A DNA stretch of 28,320 nucleotides, taken from JBHJGM01 sp964405825. Its GTDB lineage: Bacteria > Verrucomicrobiota > Verrucomicrobiia > Opitutales > JBHJGM01. Below are positions 17,691 to 25,465 of this stretch, one piece after another. A model generated the notes under the pieces. It searched no databases, had not been told where the DNA came from, and saw only the letters and a program-made list of their open reading frames with translations. Position 1 is the first letter of the stretch, and the number at the start of each line of letters is the position of its first letter. The DNA is taken from the NCBI GenBank assembly GCA_964405825.1, contig CAYOPI010000041.1, forward strand, positions 1-28,320, given 5' to 3'. The position numbers were made by a program, and so were the translations under genes.

Positions 17691-20435
17691 ATGCCTGCTT
17701 TGCTCCCCACCGACCTCCGCTGCGAATACGCCGTCAACCCCATTGGGCTGGATGTGGCCCAGCCGCGCCTGTTCTGGTGCTTGAGCGCCCCGCACGGCCA
17801 CCGCGGCGCCGCCCAGAGCCAATACCGTATCCAGGTTTCCAGGACGCTCGAAGCCCTCGAAAAGGGCGAAGCCGACCTCTGGGACAGCGGCGAGGTCCGC
17901 AGCGACGACACCGCCCACGTGCTCTACGAGGGCAAGGCGCTGGACTCCGGCGAGCGGGCCTGGTGGCGCGTGCAGGTGCACGACGAAGGCGGCACCGCCT
18001 CCGAGTGGTCCGAGCCGGCCTTCTGGGAAACGGGCCTGCTGGAGCGCACCGAGTGGAAGGGCGAGTGGATCGGCTCGCGCCTGCGCGGGGGCAAGTACAC
18101 CACCGCCCCCTCGCCGCACCTGCGCAAGCCCTTCAAGCTGCCCGCCAAACCCGTGCGGGGACGCCTCCACGTGACTGCCCTGGGCCTGTACGAGTGCTGG
18201 CTCAACGGTCAGCGCGTGGGCGAGGACATCTTCACCCCCGGCTGGACGGACTACCTCAAGCGCCTCCACTACCAGACTTACGATGTGACCGATCTGCTCA
18301 ACGAGGGCGACAATGCCCTGGGCGCGATTCTCGGCGACGGCTGGTGGTGCGGCCACGTGGAATGGCGCGGACGCCAGCGCTGGGGGAAGGTCCCGCGGCT
18401 GCTCGCGCAACTGACCGTCGAGTGCGCCGACGGCAGCTCCCACACCATCCTCAGCGACGAAACCTGGCGCTATGCCACCGGTGCCATTCTCGAGTCGGAC
18501 ATGCTCATGGGCGAAAGCTACGACGCCCGTTACGCCCTGGAGGACTGGTGTGTGCCGGACTTTGACGACGGTGACTGGGAGCGTGTGAAGCTCTTCGAAG
18601 ACACCGGCGTGCCCCTGGTCGCGCAAAAGGGTGTGACCGTCCGCCGGCAGCTGGAACTCAAACCGATCAAGGATCCCTGGGAGCCCGAAAAGGGTTGGGG
18701 GCAGCGGCGGATTCTCTTTGACCTGGGCCAGAACATGGTGGGCTGGGTCCGCTTCAAGGTGAAGGGCAAGGCCGGCACGACGGTGGCGCTGCGCTACGCC
18801 GAGGTCCTCGACGAAAAGGGCATGCCCTATTACGAGAACCTGCGCACGGCCAAGGCCACCGACTACTACACCCTGCGCGGCGACCCCGACGGCGAAGTCT
18901 TCGAGCCGCGCTTCACCTTCCACGGATTTCGCTACGTGGAGATCTACTTCCGCGGAGCCGGCGAGGGTCTGGAAAAGTACCTGGAATACCCCACGCGCGA
19001 CTCGATCACCGGCGTGGTGCTGTACTCCGATACGCCGGTCACGGGCGAGTTCGAGTGCTCCAACGCGCTCCTGAACCAGCTTCAGCACAACATCCAGTGG
19101 GGCCAGCGGGGGAACTTTCTGGAGGTGCCCACCGACTGCCCGCAGCGCGACGAGCGCCTGGGCTGGACCGGCGACGCGCAGATTTTCGTCCGCACCGCCG
19201 CCTACAACATGGACGTGGCGGGCTTCTTCACCAAGTGGGCCGAAGACGTCGCGGACTCCCTCGGCGACAAGGGCGAGATCCCGCCCGTCGTGCCCAACAC
19301 CGGCATCATCCACAGCGACGGCGGACCCGGCTGGGCCGACGCCTGCATCATCTGCCCGTGGACCATCTACCTGTGCTACGGAGACACCGCCATTCTCCAA
19401 CGGCACTGGTCCGTCTTCAAGGCGTACATGGGCTTCCTTGAGCGCACCCACCGCGACCATGTGCGCTGCTACCCCGGCTACGACGGCTGGGTCGGCTTTG
19501 GCGACTGGCTCAACATCGACGACGCCACCCCCAAGGACCTCATCGGCACGGCCTTCTTCGCCTACGTGGCCCGGCTGACCGCCCGCATCGCCCGGTTGCT
19601 CGACAAACCCGCCGAAGCCACCCACTACGCCGAACTCTTCGAGAAGGTCCGCGACGCCTTTCAGCGCCACTACGTGACGCCCACCGGCGACATCGCCTCG
19701 CAGTCGCAGACCGCCTACATTCTCGCGCTGTACTTCGACCTGGTGCCCGAGACCCTGCGCGCGCAGACCGCGGCCTATCTGGTGGAGTCCATCCGCCGGC
19801 GCAAGACCCACCTCTCGGCCGGTTTCCTCGGCAGCCCGTACCTCAACCACGTCCTGACCGAAAACGGCCATCACGACCTCGCCGGCGAACTCCTCCTGCA
19901 GGAGTCCTGGCCGAGCTGGCTGTACGCCGTCACCCAGGGGGCGACCACCATCTGGGAGCGCTGGGACGGCTGGACCCACGACAAGGGCTTCCAGGACAAA
20001 GGCATGAACTCCTTCAACCACTACGCCTACGGCGCGATCGGTGCGTGGCTCTACCAGGTTGTCGCGGGGCTGGAAATTGATCCCGAGCTTCCGGCCTACA
20101 AGCACGCGCGCATTCACCCGCGGCCAACGGCCGGGTTGACTCACGCGCGGGCCTCGCTGAAGACCCTGCACGGCACGCTGACAGTCGACTGGAAACGCGA
20201 CCAGGGCGACGGACCTTTCACCTGCGCGTTGACCGTTCCGCCCAACACAACGGCCAGCGTAACGCTGCCGGCCGCACCCGAGGCCGACGTGACTGAGTCC
20301 GACCAGCCCCTGGACGCGGTCGAGGGACTGCACCGCATCGAACGCGGCACCGATCCGGCCTCCGATTCAGCGGTGATCCGCTTTGTGGTGAAGGCCGGCG
20401 ACTACCGCTTCAGCGTGAGCGACCCGGGGCTCTAG
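17691..20435 (+). CDS. Alpha-L-rhamnosidase, glycoside hydrolase family 78
   Basis: This 914-aa enzyme should remove terminal alpha-L-rhamnose from glycans or glycosides. The start LRCEYAVNPIGLDV with PRLFW is the typical N-terminal Ig-like module. A carbohydrate-binding-like domain follows (GLYECWLNGQRVGEDIFTPG), then the (alpha/alpha)6 barrel with DCPQRDERLGWTGDAQ, whose Glu488 is the likely general acid. GATTIWERWDGW holds Glu756, the likely base. A beta-sandwich closes the protein. There is no signal peptide, so it should work in the cytoplasm on imported oligosaccharides. No rhamnose isomerase, kinase or transporter lies in this window. It starts 92 bp after the dehydrogenase gene and ends 9 bp from the convergent ATPase gene. 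No Shine-Dalgarno is visible. Confidence 0.95.
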   Translation: MPALLPTDLRCEYAVNPIGLDVAQPRLFWCLSAPHGHRGAAQSQYRIQVSRTLEALEKGEADLWDSGEVRSDDTAHVLYEGKALDSGERAWWRVQVHDEGGTASEWSEPAFWETGLLERTEWKGEWIGSRLRGGKYTTAPSPHLRKPFKLPAKPVRGRLHVTALGLYECWLNGQRVGEDIFTPGWTDYLKRLHYQTYDVTDLLNEGDNALGAILGDGWWCGHVEWRGRQRWGKVPRLLAQLTVECADGSSHTILSDETWRYATGAILESDMLMGESYDARYALEDWCVPDFDDGDWERVKLFEDTGVPLVAQKGVTVRRQLELKPIKDPWEPEKGWGQRRILFDLGQNMVGWVRFKVKGKAGTTVALRYAEVLDEKGMPYYENLRTAKATDYYTLRGDPDGEVFEPRFTFHGFRYVEIYFRGAGEGLEKYLEYPTRDSITGVVLYSDTPVTGEFECSNALLNQLQHNIQWGQRGNFLEVPTDCPQRDERLGWTGDAQIFVRTAAYNMDVAGFFTKWAEDVADSLGDKGEIPPVVPNTGIIHSDGGPGWADACIICPWTIYLCYGDTAILQRHWSVFKAYMGFLERTHRDHVRCYPGYDGWVGFGDWLNIDDATPKDLIGTAFFAYVARLTARIARLLDKPAEATHYAELFEKVRDAFQRHYVTPTGDIASQSQTAYILALYFDLVPETLRAQTAAYLVESIRRRKTHLSAGFLGSPYLNHVLTENGHHDLAGELLLQESWPSWLYAVTQGATTIWERWDGWTHDKGFQDKGMNSFNHYAYGAIGAWLYQVVAGLEIDPELPAYKHARIHPRPTAGLTHARASLKTLHGTLTVDWKRDQGDGPFTCALTVPPNTTASVTLPAAPEADVTESDQPLDAVEGLHRIERGTDPASDSAVIRFVVKAGDYRFSVSDPGL

Positions 20436-20444
20436 CGCCGCAGG

Positions 20445-22145
20445 TCAGACCGCCCACTCGAAGGAGGTGACATGCTCGATTTCCTCGAGGGTGGTCACCC
20501 CCAGGAGGGCTTTCTTGAGGCCGTCGTAGCGCAGGGGACGGTACCCGCCTCGCTTGGCCGCGGCGGTCAATTCCTGGCTGCTGCGGTTGGCTGAGATGAG
20601 CGAGCGCATTTCCTCGGTCACCAGCGCCAGCTCGTGCAGGGCCACGCGGCCGCTGTAGCCGGACTTGCGGCAGGCGTCGCAGCCGCGGCCAACATAAAGG
20701 GAGACCTCCTTGCCCGCACTGTCGTGGAAATAGCGGGAGAACACTTCTTCGTCGGCGATGTAACTCTCCTTGCACCGGTCGCAGATGCGCGCGGCCAGGC
20801 GCTGGGCCAGCACCGCCTGCACGGCCGGTGCCACCATGTACGGCTCAATGCCGATTTCTACCAGACGCAGCACCGCTTGCACGGCGTTGTTGGTGTGCAG
20901 CGTGGCAAAGACAAGGTGACCGGTCAGGGCGGCTTCGCAGGCGATCTTGGCCGTCTCCAGGTCGCGAATCTCACCCACGAGCATCACGTCGGGGTCCTGA
21001 CGCAGCATGGCGCGCAGCAGCGTCGAAAACTTCAGGTCGATGTGCGCGTTGACCTGCGCCTGGGTCACCCCGTCCATCTTCATTTCGACCGGATCCTCGA
21101 TCGTGACGATGTTGGTGGTCACGTTGCGCAGCTCCTGCAGGGCGGCGTAAAGGGTGGTCGTCTTACCCGAACCGGTCGGGCCGGTCACAAAGATGATCCC
21201 GTTGGGGCTGCGGATGGCCTCGCGGAGGGGCTCCAGCACGCTCTGGGAAATGAGCATCTTGTTCAGGTTCATGAACTCGGCCTTGTTCGCCGAGGCCAGG
21301 ATACGGATCACGCACTTCTCCCCTTCCACCGTGGGGATGATCGACACGCGGAAGTCCGCCGTGCGCGGGCCCAGCGGCATGCTGAAGCGCCCGTCCTGCG
21401 GGAAGCGCGACTCGGCGATGTTCAAATCGCAGAGAATCTTGATGCGACACATGATCGCCTTGTGGATGGTCTTGGAGAACTTCAGCATCTCCCGCATGCG
21501 GCCATCGATGCGAAAGCGTACGGTGGTCTCCTCCACCCGCGGCTCGATGTGGATGTCCGAGGCGCGCTCGCGCATGGCGAAGTAGATCATCGCATCAACG
21601 ATGCGGATGAGGGACTTCGACTCGGACAGCTCCAGGATGTCGTCGCTGGAAAACTGGTTGAGCAGCAGCTTACCCGATTCGGACAACTCGGCGAGAATCG
21701 CGGTGACGTCCTTGTCCGAGGAGTAGTAGACCTCGATGGAGTCGCGCACCTCGCTGGGCAGGGCAAAGACCGCGCTGACGGCCATGCCGCTGATGCCTTC
21801 GAGGCGGCGCAGCTGGGCGTCGTCGTTGGGGTCGGAGACGGCCACCGTCAGCACGTCGTTGATAACGTACAAGGGCAGCGCCTGGGCCTTGCGGGCGATC
21901 TGAACAGGCAGCTTGCCCAGAGCCTCGGCTGTCACGACCGTCTTGATCAGATCCACGTGAGCGGCGTTGACCGTATCGCCCCAGATCCGGCAGACCTCCT
22001 TGTGCGAGAGCAGGTTCTCGGTGACGAGCGCCTCGGCCATTTCCAGCGTTCCTCGCCCGTGCTTGCGCTCGAGCATCTCCAGCTGGTTTTCGGTCAGGAA
22101 ATCCTTCTCCGCACGCACGCGGCGGGCGAATTCCTCGTTGGCCAT
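20445..22145 (-). CDS. Type II secretion / type IV pilus assembly ATPase (GspE/PilB family)
   Basis: This 566-aa hexameric ATPase powers pseudopilus or pilus assembly from the cytoplasmic face of the inner membrane. The N-terminal domain (about 1-140, T2SSE_N type) is followed by the N2 domain with ASDIHIEP at 195-202. Then come Walker A GPTGSGKTT (322-330), the Asp box TIEDPVE (348-354), Walker B VMLVGEIRD (387-395) and the His box TGHLVFATLHTNN. A zinc-binding tetracysteine (Cys455, 458, 489, 492) is intact, which favours GspE/PilB over the retraction ATPase PilT. The start is the ATG at 22145, where family-like sequence begins; the open frame further upstream runs in the wrong phase across the next gene. 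It is the last gene of a three-gene unit after a response regulator and a small protein. No pilin, GspF/PilC or secretin gene is in the window. Confidence 0.94.
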   Translation of the reverse strand: MANEEFARRVRAEKDFLTENQLEMLERKHGRGTLEMAEALVTENLLSHKEVCRIWGDTVNAAHVDLIKTVVTAEALGKLPVQIARKAQALPLYVINDVLTVAVSDPNDDAQLRRLEGISGMAVSAVFALPSEVRDSIEVYYSSDKDVTAILAELSESGKLLLNQFSSDDILELSESKSLIRIVDAMIYFAMRERASDIHIEPRVEETTVRFRIDGRMREMLKFSKTIHKAIMCRIKILCDLNIAESRFPQDGRFSMPLGPRTADFRVSIIPTVEGEKCVIRILASANKAEFMNLNKMLISQSVLEPLREAIRSPNGIIFVTGPTGSGKTTTLYAALQELRNVTTNIVTIEDPVEMKMDGVTQAQVNAHIDLKFSTLLRAMLRQDPDVMLVGEIRDLETAKIACEAALTGHLVFATLHTNNAVQAVLRLVEIGIEPYMVAPAVQAVLAQRLAARICDRCKESYIADEEVFSRYFHDSAGKEVSLYVGRGCDACRKSGYSGRVALHELALVTEEMRSLISANRSSQELTAAAKRGGYRPLRYDGLKKALLGVTTLEEIEHVTSFEWAV

Positions 22146-22164
22146 GGCTGGCGCAGACTGTGTG

Positions 22165-22374
22165 TCAGTTGGCGGCACGCTTCTTCTTTTTGGATTTGTT
22201 AAAGAGTCCCTTGATCTCGCTCTGGTCGATGACCTCGCGGCCCGTGTCGGAGGCATCGCGCTCGATCTCCACCTCCGCCAGCATCTCCTCCAGGCTGTAG
22301 CGGACCACGCGGGTCTTGCCCGAGGTCGACATGCCAAAAGGCGAGCGGGTGGACCCGGCCGGCGGCTCGGGCAT
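22165..22374 (-). CDS. Small charged protein (69 aa), unknown
   Basis: This is a short reading frame between the response regulator (10 bp upstream) and the secretion ATPase (19 bp downstream), on the same strand. The predicted protein has a flexible Pro/Gly/Ser N-terminus and a helical acidic middle (VVRYSLEEMLAEVEIERD). The end is strongly basic (LFNKSKKKKRAAN). It has no Cys pair, signal peptide or membrane helix. A second possible start at 22332 would give 55 residues beginning MSTSGKTRVVRY. The tight fit in the operon and the protein-like, ordered charge pattern support a real gene. The family is not recognised. A role as adaptor between regulator and ATPase is only a guess from position. 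Confidence 0.68.
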   Translation of the reverse strand: MPEPPAGSTRSPFGMSTSGKTRVVRYSLEEMLAEVEIERDASDTGREVIDQSEIKGLFNKSKKKKRAAN

Positions 22375-22384
22375 GCCCTCGTTG

Positions 22385-22765
22385 CTACTCGTAGTAATCA
22401 TCGATCGTTTCGCGAAGCAGGTGGGCCAGTTCCTCGCGGGGAACGTCCTTGCGAATGTAGTTGATGGCGCCGCCCTCGGCGCACTCTTCCACAATCTCGC
22501 GCGAGGCCATGGAGGTGAGCATGATGACGAGCGCGGCGGGATCGGTCTCGTTGATCTTGCGCAGGGCCGAGACCCCGTCCATCACCGGCATGGAGACGTC
22601 CATGAGAACCAGCTCGGGCCGGTTCTCAGTGTAGGACTCGACGCCCGCAGCACCGTTTTCCGCCTCGAAGAAACGCTCGATCCCAAGAGACTTGAGAACC
22701 AGCTTCACGTAGAGGCGCACGTGCTGTTCGTCATCGACAATCAATGCCGAGTTAGGGGCTACCAT
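22385..22765 (-). CDS. Single-domain response regulator (CheY-like)
   Basis: This 126-aa protein is a bare receiver domain without an output domain. The acidic pair is Asp11-Asp12 (LIVDDE), the phosphoacceptor is Asp56 (LVLMDVSMPVMDG), and the switch residues are Thr84 (MLTS) and Lys106 (YIRKD). It should work by binding a partner when phosphorylated, as CheY, PilG or PilH do. Being the first gene of a unit that ends with a PilB/GspE-type ATPase suggests control of pilus or secretion activity; this is inferred from context. The cognate kinase is not adjacent; the soluble GAF kinase at 25466-27217 is only a possible partner. A ribosome binding site (GGGAG) lies 10 bases before the ATG. Confidence 0.93.
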   Translation of the reverse strand: MVAPNSALIVDDEQHVRLYVKLVLKSLGIERFFEAENGAAGVESYTENRPELVLMDVSMPVMDGVSALRKINETDPAALVIMLTSMASREIVEECAEGGAINYIRKDVPREELAHLLRETIDDYYE

Positions 22766-22773
22766 GCGTTAGA

Positions 22774-22780
22774 ATCTCCC
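22774..22780 (-). promoter_or_regulatory. Ribosome binding site of response regulator
   Basis: GGGAGAT on the minus strand, with the GGGAG core 10 bases before the ATG at 22765. It supports the chosen start. Confidence 0.55.
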
Positions 22781-22815
22781 AGAGAGGTTTATGCCCCCTC
22801 AAATCGACCAGATGA

Positions 22816-22845
22816 GGTAAAGTTTACCCTTTTCTTAACAAGGGT
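22816..22845. promoter_or_regulatory. Overlapping inverted repeats in the divergent promoter region
   Basis: GGTAAA-G-TTTACC (22816-22828) is a perfect 6-bp inverted repeat around one base. It overlaps ACCCTT-N8-AAGGGT (22826-22831 with 22840-22845). Both lie in the AT-rich part of the 218-bp region between the response regulator operon (minus) and the helicase gene (plus), 51 bp or more before the regulator start. They may be an operator or a leader hairpin. No convincing -35/-10 pair was found. Confidence 0.4.
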
Positions 22846-22983
22846 TAGATCGTGATATCAAAAGGCTCGCCTCGATCCCGTTGGATTCGGGCACAATACA
22901 CGGTCGGCGGCGCCACTGGATTGTAACCTGGGCACGGGCGAAAAGAGGTTGCTTCGGCGATCGGGGCCCGCCACACAGAAAGC

Positions 22984-25455
22984 GTGGAAGGCTTTGCCAC
23001 CAGCCTGAAGCTGCCCGACATCTGGCAGCAGCAGGCCGCCCGCCACTTGAAGGAGGGTCGGGACGTCGTTGTGCACGCGCCCACCGGGGCCGGCAAGACG
23101 TTCATCTTCGAGATGCTCGTGGGCTCGGGCGATCTGCGCGGTCAGGCCGTCTACACCGTACCCACCCGGGCGCTGGCCAACGACAAACTGCATGAATGGC
23201 GTGCCCGCGGCTGGAATGTCGGCATTGCCACCGGCGATCTGGCCGAAAACCTCGATGCCCCTGTCATCGTGGCCACGCTGGAAACCCAGAAAAGCCGCCT
23301 CTTGCGCGGCGAGGGCCCCGATCTGCTCGTCATCGACGAGTACCAGATGCTCGGCGACGCCGTGCGCGGGGGCAACTACGAGTTGGCCGTGGCGATGGCA
23401 CCCGCGCCGACCCAGCTCCTGCTGTTGAGCGGGTCGGTCGCCAATCCCGAGCGGGCGGTCAACTGGCTCAAGCGGATTGGGCGCGACGCCGTCCTCGTCG
23501 ACCACGCCGAACGACCCGTCCCTCAGGACGAGATCTTTGCCGAGGCCCTGCGCCAGAGCATTCCACCGGGCATCCGCGGCTTCTGGCCCCAACTGGTCGC
23601 CAAGGCGCTGCAGGCGGGCTTCGGACCGGTTTTGCTCTTTGCCCCCCGCCGCAAGGCCGCCGAGGAACTGGCCCGGCAGCTGGCCGGTGCCCTGCCTCAT
23701 CCCGACCCCCTTGACCTGACGCCCGAGCAGCGGTCCCTCGTCGGCGACCCGCTGGCCAGGCTCCTGCGCAACCGGGTGGCTTTTCACCACAGCGGGCTCA
23801 GTTACCACCAGCGCGCCGGCTTGATCGAGCCGCTGGCGAAGTCCGGGCAGCTGCAGATCGTGGTCGCCACCACCGGGCTGGCCGCCGGCATCAACTTTTG
23901 CATGCGCGCGGTGGTCGTGACCGACCGCGAGTACCAGCGCGGCTCACAAAAGGTGCAGGTGCGCCCCGACGAACTTTTGCAGATGTTTGGCCGGGCCGGA
24001 CGACGGGGGTTGGACGAGATCGGCTACGTCCTGGTCGCCCCGAACAAGCCCCGCCTGAACGAGGCGCGCCCCCTCAAACTCAAGCGCGTGGAGCACCTGG
24101 ACTGGCCCAGTTACCTGGCGGTCATGCGCTCGGCCCGCCGCAAGGGCCGTTCGCCGATCGAAGCCGCCCACCGGCTCAATGGCCGCCTCTTCACCAACCA
24201 CCCGCCCGAGTTGGGCCTGGACCGCCTCGACGCCCTCGAGTCCACCGACGGCGCCCCCGCCCCCCAGAGCAAGCCCGGCTTCAACCGCATGGTGGAGATG
24301 CTCAATAGCCGCCTGGAGTGGGAGCGGCAGCGCCCACGCACCAAGGTCCGCCTGGGGCAGGCCTGGATTTACGCCGAGGAAAACTGGCACCCGGCCCTCT
24401 CCCTGCCCCAGTCGCTTCAGGCCATCGGCCAGGGCAACCTCTGCCGGCTCAAGTCCGGCAAGCGCAAGCTCTACGGGCGCGAGGTCCCCGTGGCCACCCT
24501 CGCCGATGACCCCAGGCGCGGCGAAGTTCTGCTGGTCAAGTGGCTCCTCAAAGCCCTGCGCGAGCGCGCCACCGAGCGCAAGGAGAACGCCCGGAGCATC
24601 CGCCGCGGCTGCGCCCTGCTCGATCTGGAGACACAGATCCTGCCCCTCATGCCCGAATTGCTCAGCGGCGGCAAGGTCGTCGCCTTCGAGGAGAAAAACG
24701 GGCTCTTTTCCGTGCGGCTGGACTTCTCCGAGGCCTGGGTGCTGGCGCGGGTGGACAGCTGCGGACAGGCCCTCATCAACGCCCCCGGGCGCGAGACCGA
24801 ATGCGCCCCCTTCCCCTCCTTTGCCGAGATTGCCGGCAACGCCACCGTCTTTGACAGCCGCACCCCCGCCGAAAACTGGCGCTACCTGGGCCTGATCGAT
24901 CCCAGGGGCCAGCCGACGCGGCGCGGCGAGATCTTTTCGTTCTTCAACCACGGGGAAGGCCTGGCCGTCGCCGCCGCGCTCGAGGACACGACCTACCCCG
25001 TCCACGAGCTGGCCTGGGACCTGGCCAACCTGCGCGCCGGCCACCGCTTCCAGGATTACGAGAACTCCAGTGGCCGCCTGGCCAGCGTCTGCCGCATGAC
25101 CTACCGCGGGGCCACCCTCTCGGGCTACCTGATCCACGGCGTCCCCTCCGAGTACGGCAACGGCGCTTCGGAAATCCTTCGGCTGATCCGCGACAACCCC
25201 GCCACCCGCAACCAGCTGCTGACCGAGAACCTGCGCACCGGGGACATCGAGCGCGCCTTTCTGGAATGGCGCAGCCTGCTCAACCACATTGCCGGTGCCC
25301 CCGCGCTGGACTGGGACCGCTGGCAGGATCTGCAGGCCGAGGCCCGCCGTCACCTCGAGGCCCTCCCGCAATCCGCCAGCCCTGAGTCCCTGCCCGAGCT
25401 GACCCTGGCCCAGCGCCTGCGCTACCAGCCCAAGTACACCCGCATCCGGCGTTAG
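22984..25455 (+). CDS. Ski2-like DEAD/DEAH-box helicase with long C-terminal extension
   Basis: This 823-aa superfamily 2 helicase has these motifs in order: a Q-like WQQQ at 14-17, motif I APTGAGKT at 32-39, Ia PTRALAND at 60-67, TLE at 98-100, motif II DEYQ at 118-121 (usually DEVH or DExH in Ski2 proteins), and motif III SGS at 149-151. HHSGLSYHQR at 268-277 is typical of Ski2/HelY-like enzymes, TTGLAAGIN follows at 296-304, and motif VI is QMFGRAGRRG at 333-342. About 430 residues after the helicase core are unlike any domain I can name, with many Arg and Trp. RNA unwinding is the likely activity; SUV3-type helicases also use Gln in motif II. The start is a GTG. It is divergent from the response regulator operon and ends 10 bp from the convergent kinase gene. 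Confidence 0.88.
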   Translation: MEGFATSLKLPDIWQQQAARHLKEGRDVVVHAPTGAGKTFIFEMLVGSGDLRGQAVYTVPTRALANDKLHEWRARGWNVGIATGDLAENLDAPVIVATLETQKSRLLRGEGPDLLVIDEYQMLGDAVRGGNYELAVAMAPAPTQLLLLSGSVANPERAVNWLKRIGRDAVLVDHAERPVPQDEIFAEALRQSIPPGIRGFWPQLVAKALQAGFGPVLLFAPRRKAAEELARQLAGALPHPDPLDLTPEQRSLVGDPLARLLRNRVAFHHSGLSYHQRAGLIEPLAKSGQLQIVVATTGLAAGINFCMRAVVVTDREYQRGSQKVQVRPDELLQMFGRAGRRGLDEIGYVLVAPNKPRLNEARPLKLKRVEHLDWPSYLAVMRSARRKGRSPIEAAHRLNGRLFTNHPPELGLDRLDALESTDGAPAPQSKPGFNRMVEMLNSRLEWERQRPRTKVRLGQAWIYAEENWHPALSLPQSLQAIGQGNLCRLKSGKRKLYGREVPVATLADDPRRGEVLLVKWLLKALRERATERKENARSIRRGCALLDLETQILPLMPELLSGGKVVAFEEKNGLFSVRLDFSEAWVLARVDSCGQALINAPGRETECAPFPSFAEIAGNATVFDSRTPAENWRYLGLIDPRGQPTRRGEIFSFFNHGEGLAVAAALEDTTYPVHELAWDLANLRAGHRFQDYENSSGRLASVCRMTYRGATLSGYLIHGVPSEYGNGASEILRLIRDNPATRNQLLTENLRTGDIERAFLEWRSLLNHIAGAPALDWDRWQDLQAEARRHLEALPQSASPESLPELTLAQRLRYQPKYTRIRR

Positions 25456-25465
25456 CGGTTGTGCC

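Noticed and set aside
17595..20333. A 912-residue open frame on the minus strand opposite the GH78 gene.
   Set aside because: No domain is recognisable and its composition is Val/Gly/Arg-rich; it exists because stop codons are rare in this phase of GC-rich DNA.
22020..22145. Possible c-di-GMP-binding MshEN motif at the N-terminus of the secretion ATPase.
   Set aside because: The RLGxxL pattern with its paired leucines is not present; the region reads GTLEMAEALVTENLL.
20634..22202. A 522-residue plus-strand frame opposite the secretion ATPase.
   Set aside because: It is a shadow of a gene with intact Walker and Cys motifs and has no recognisable domain.
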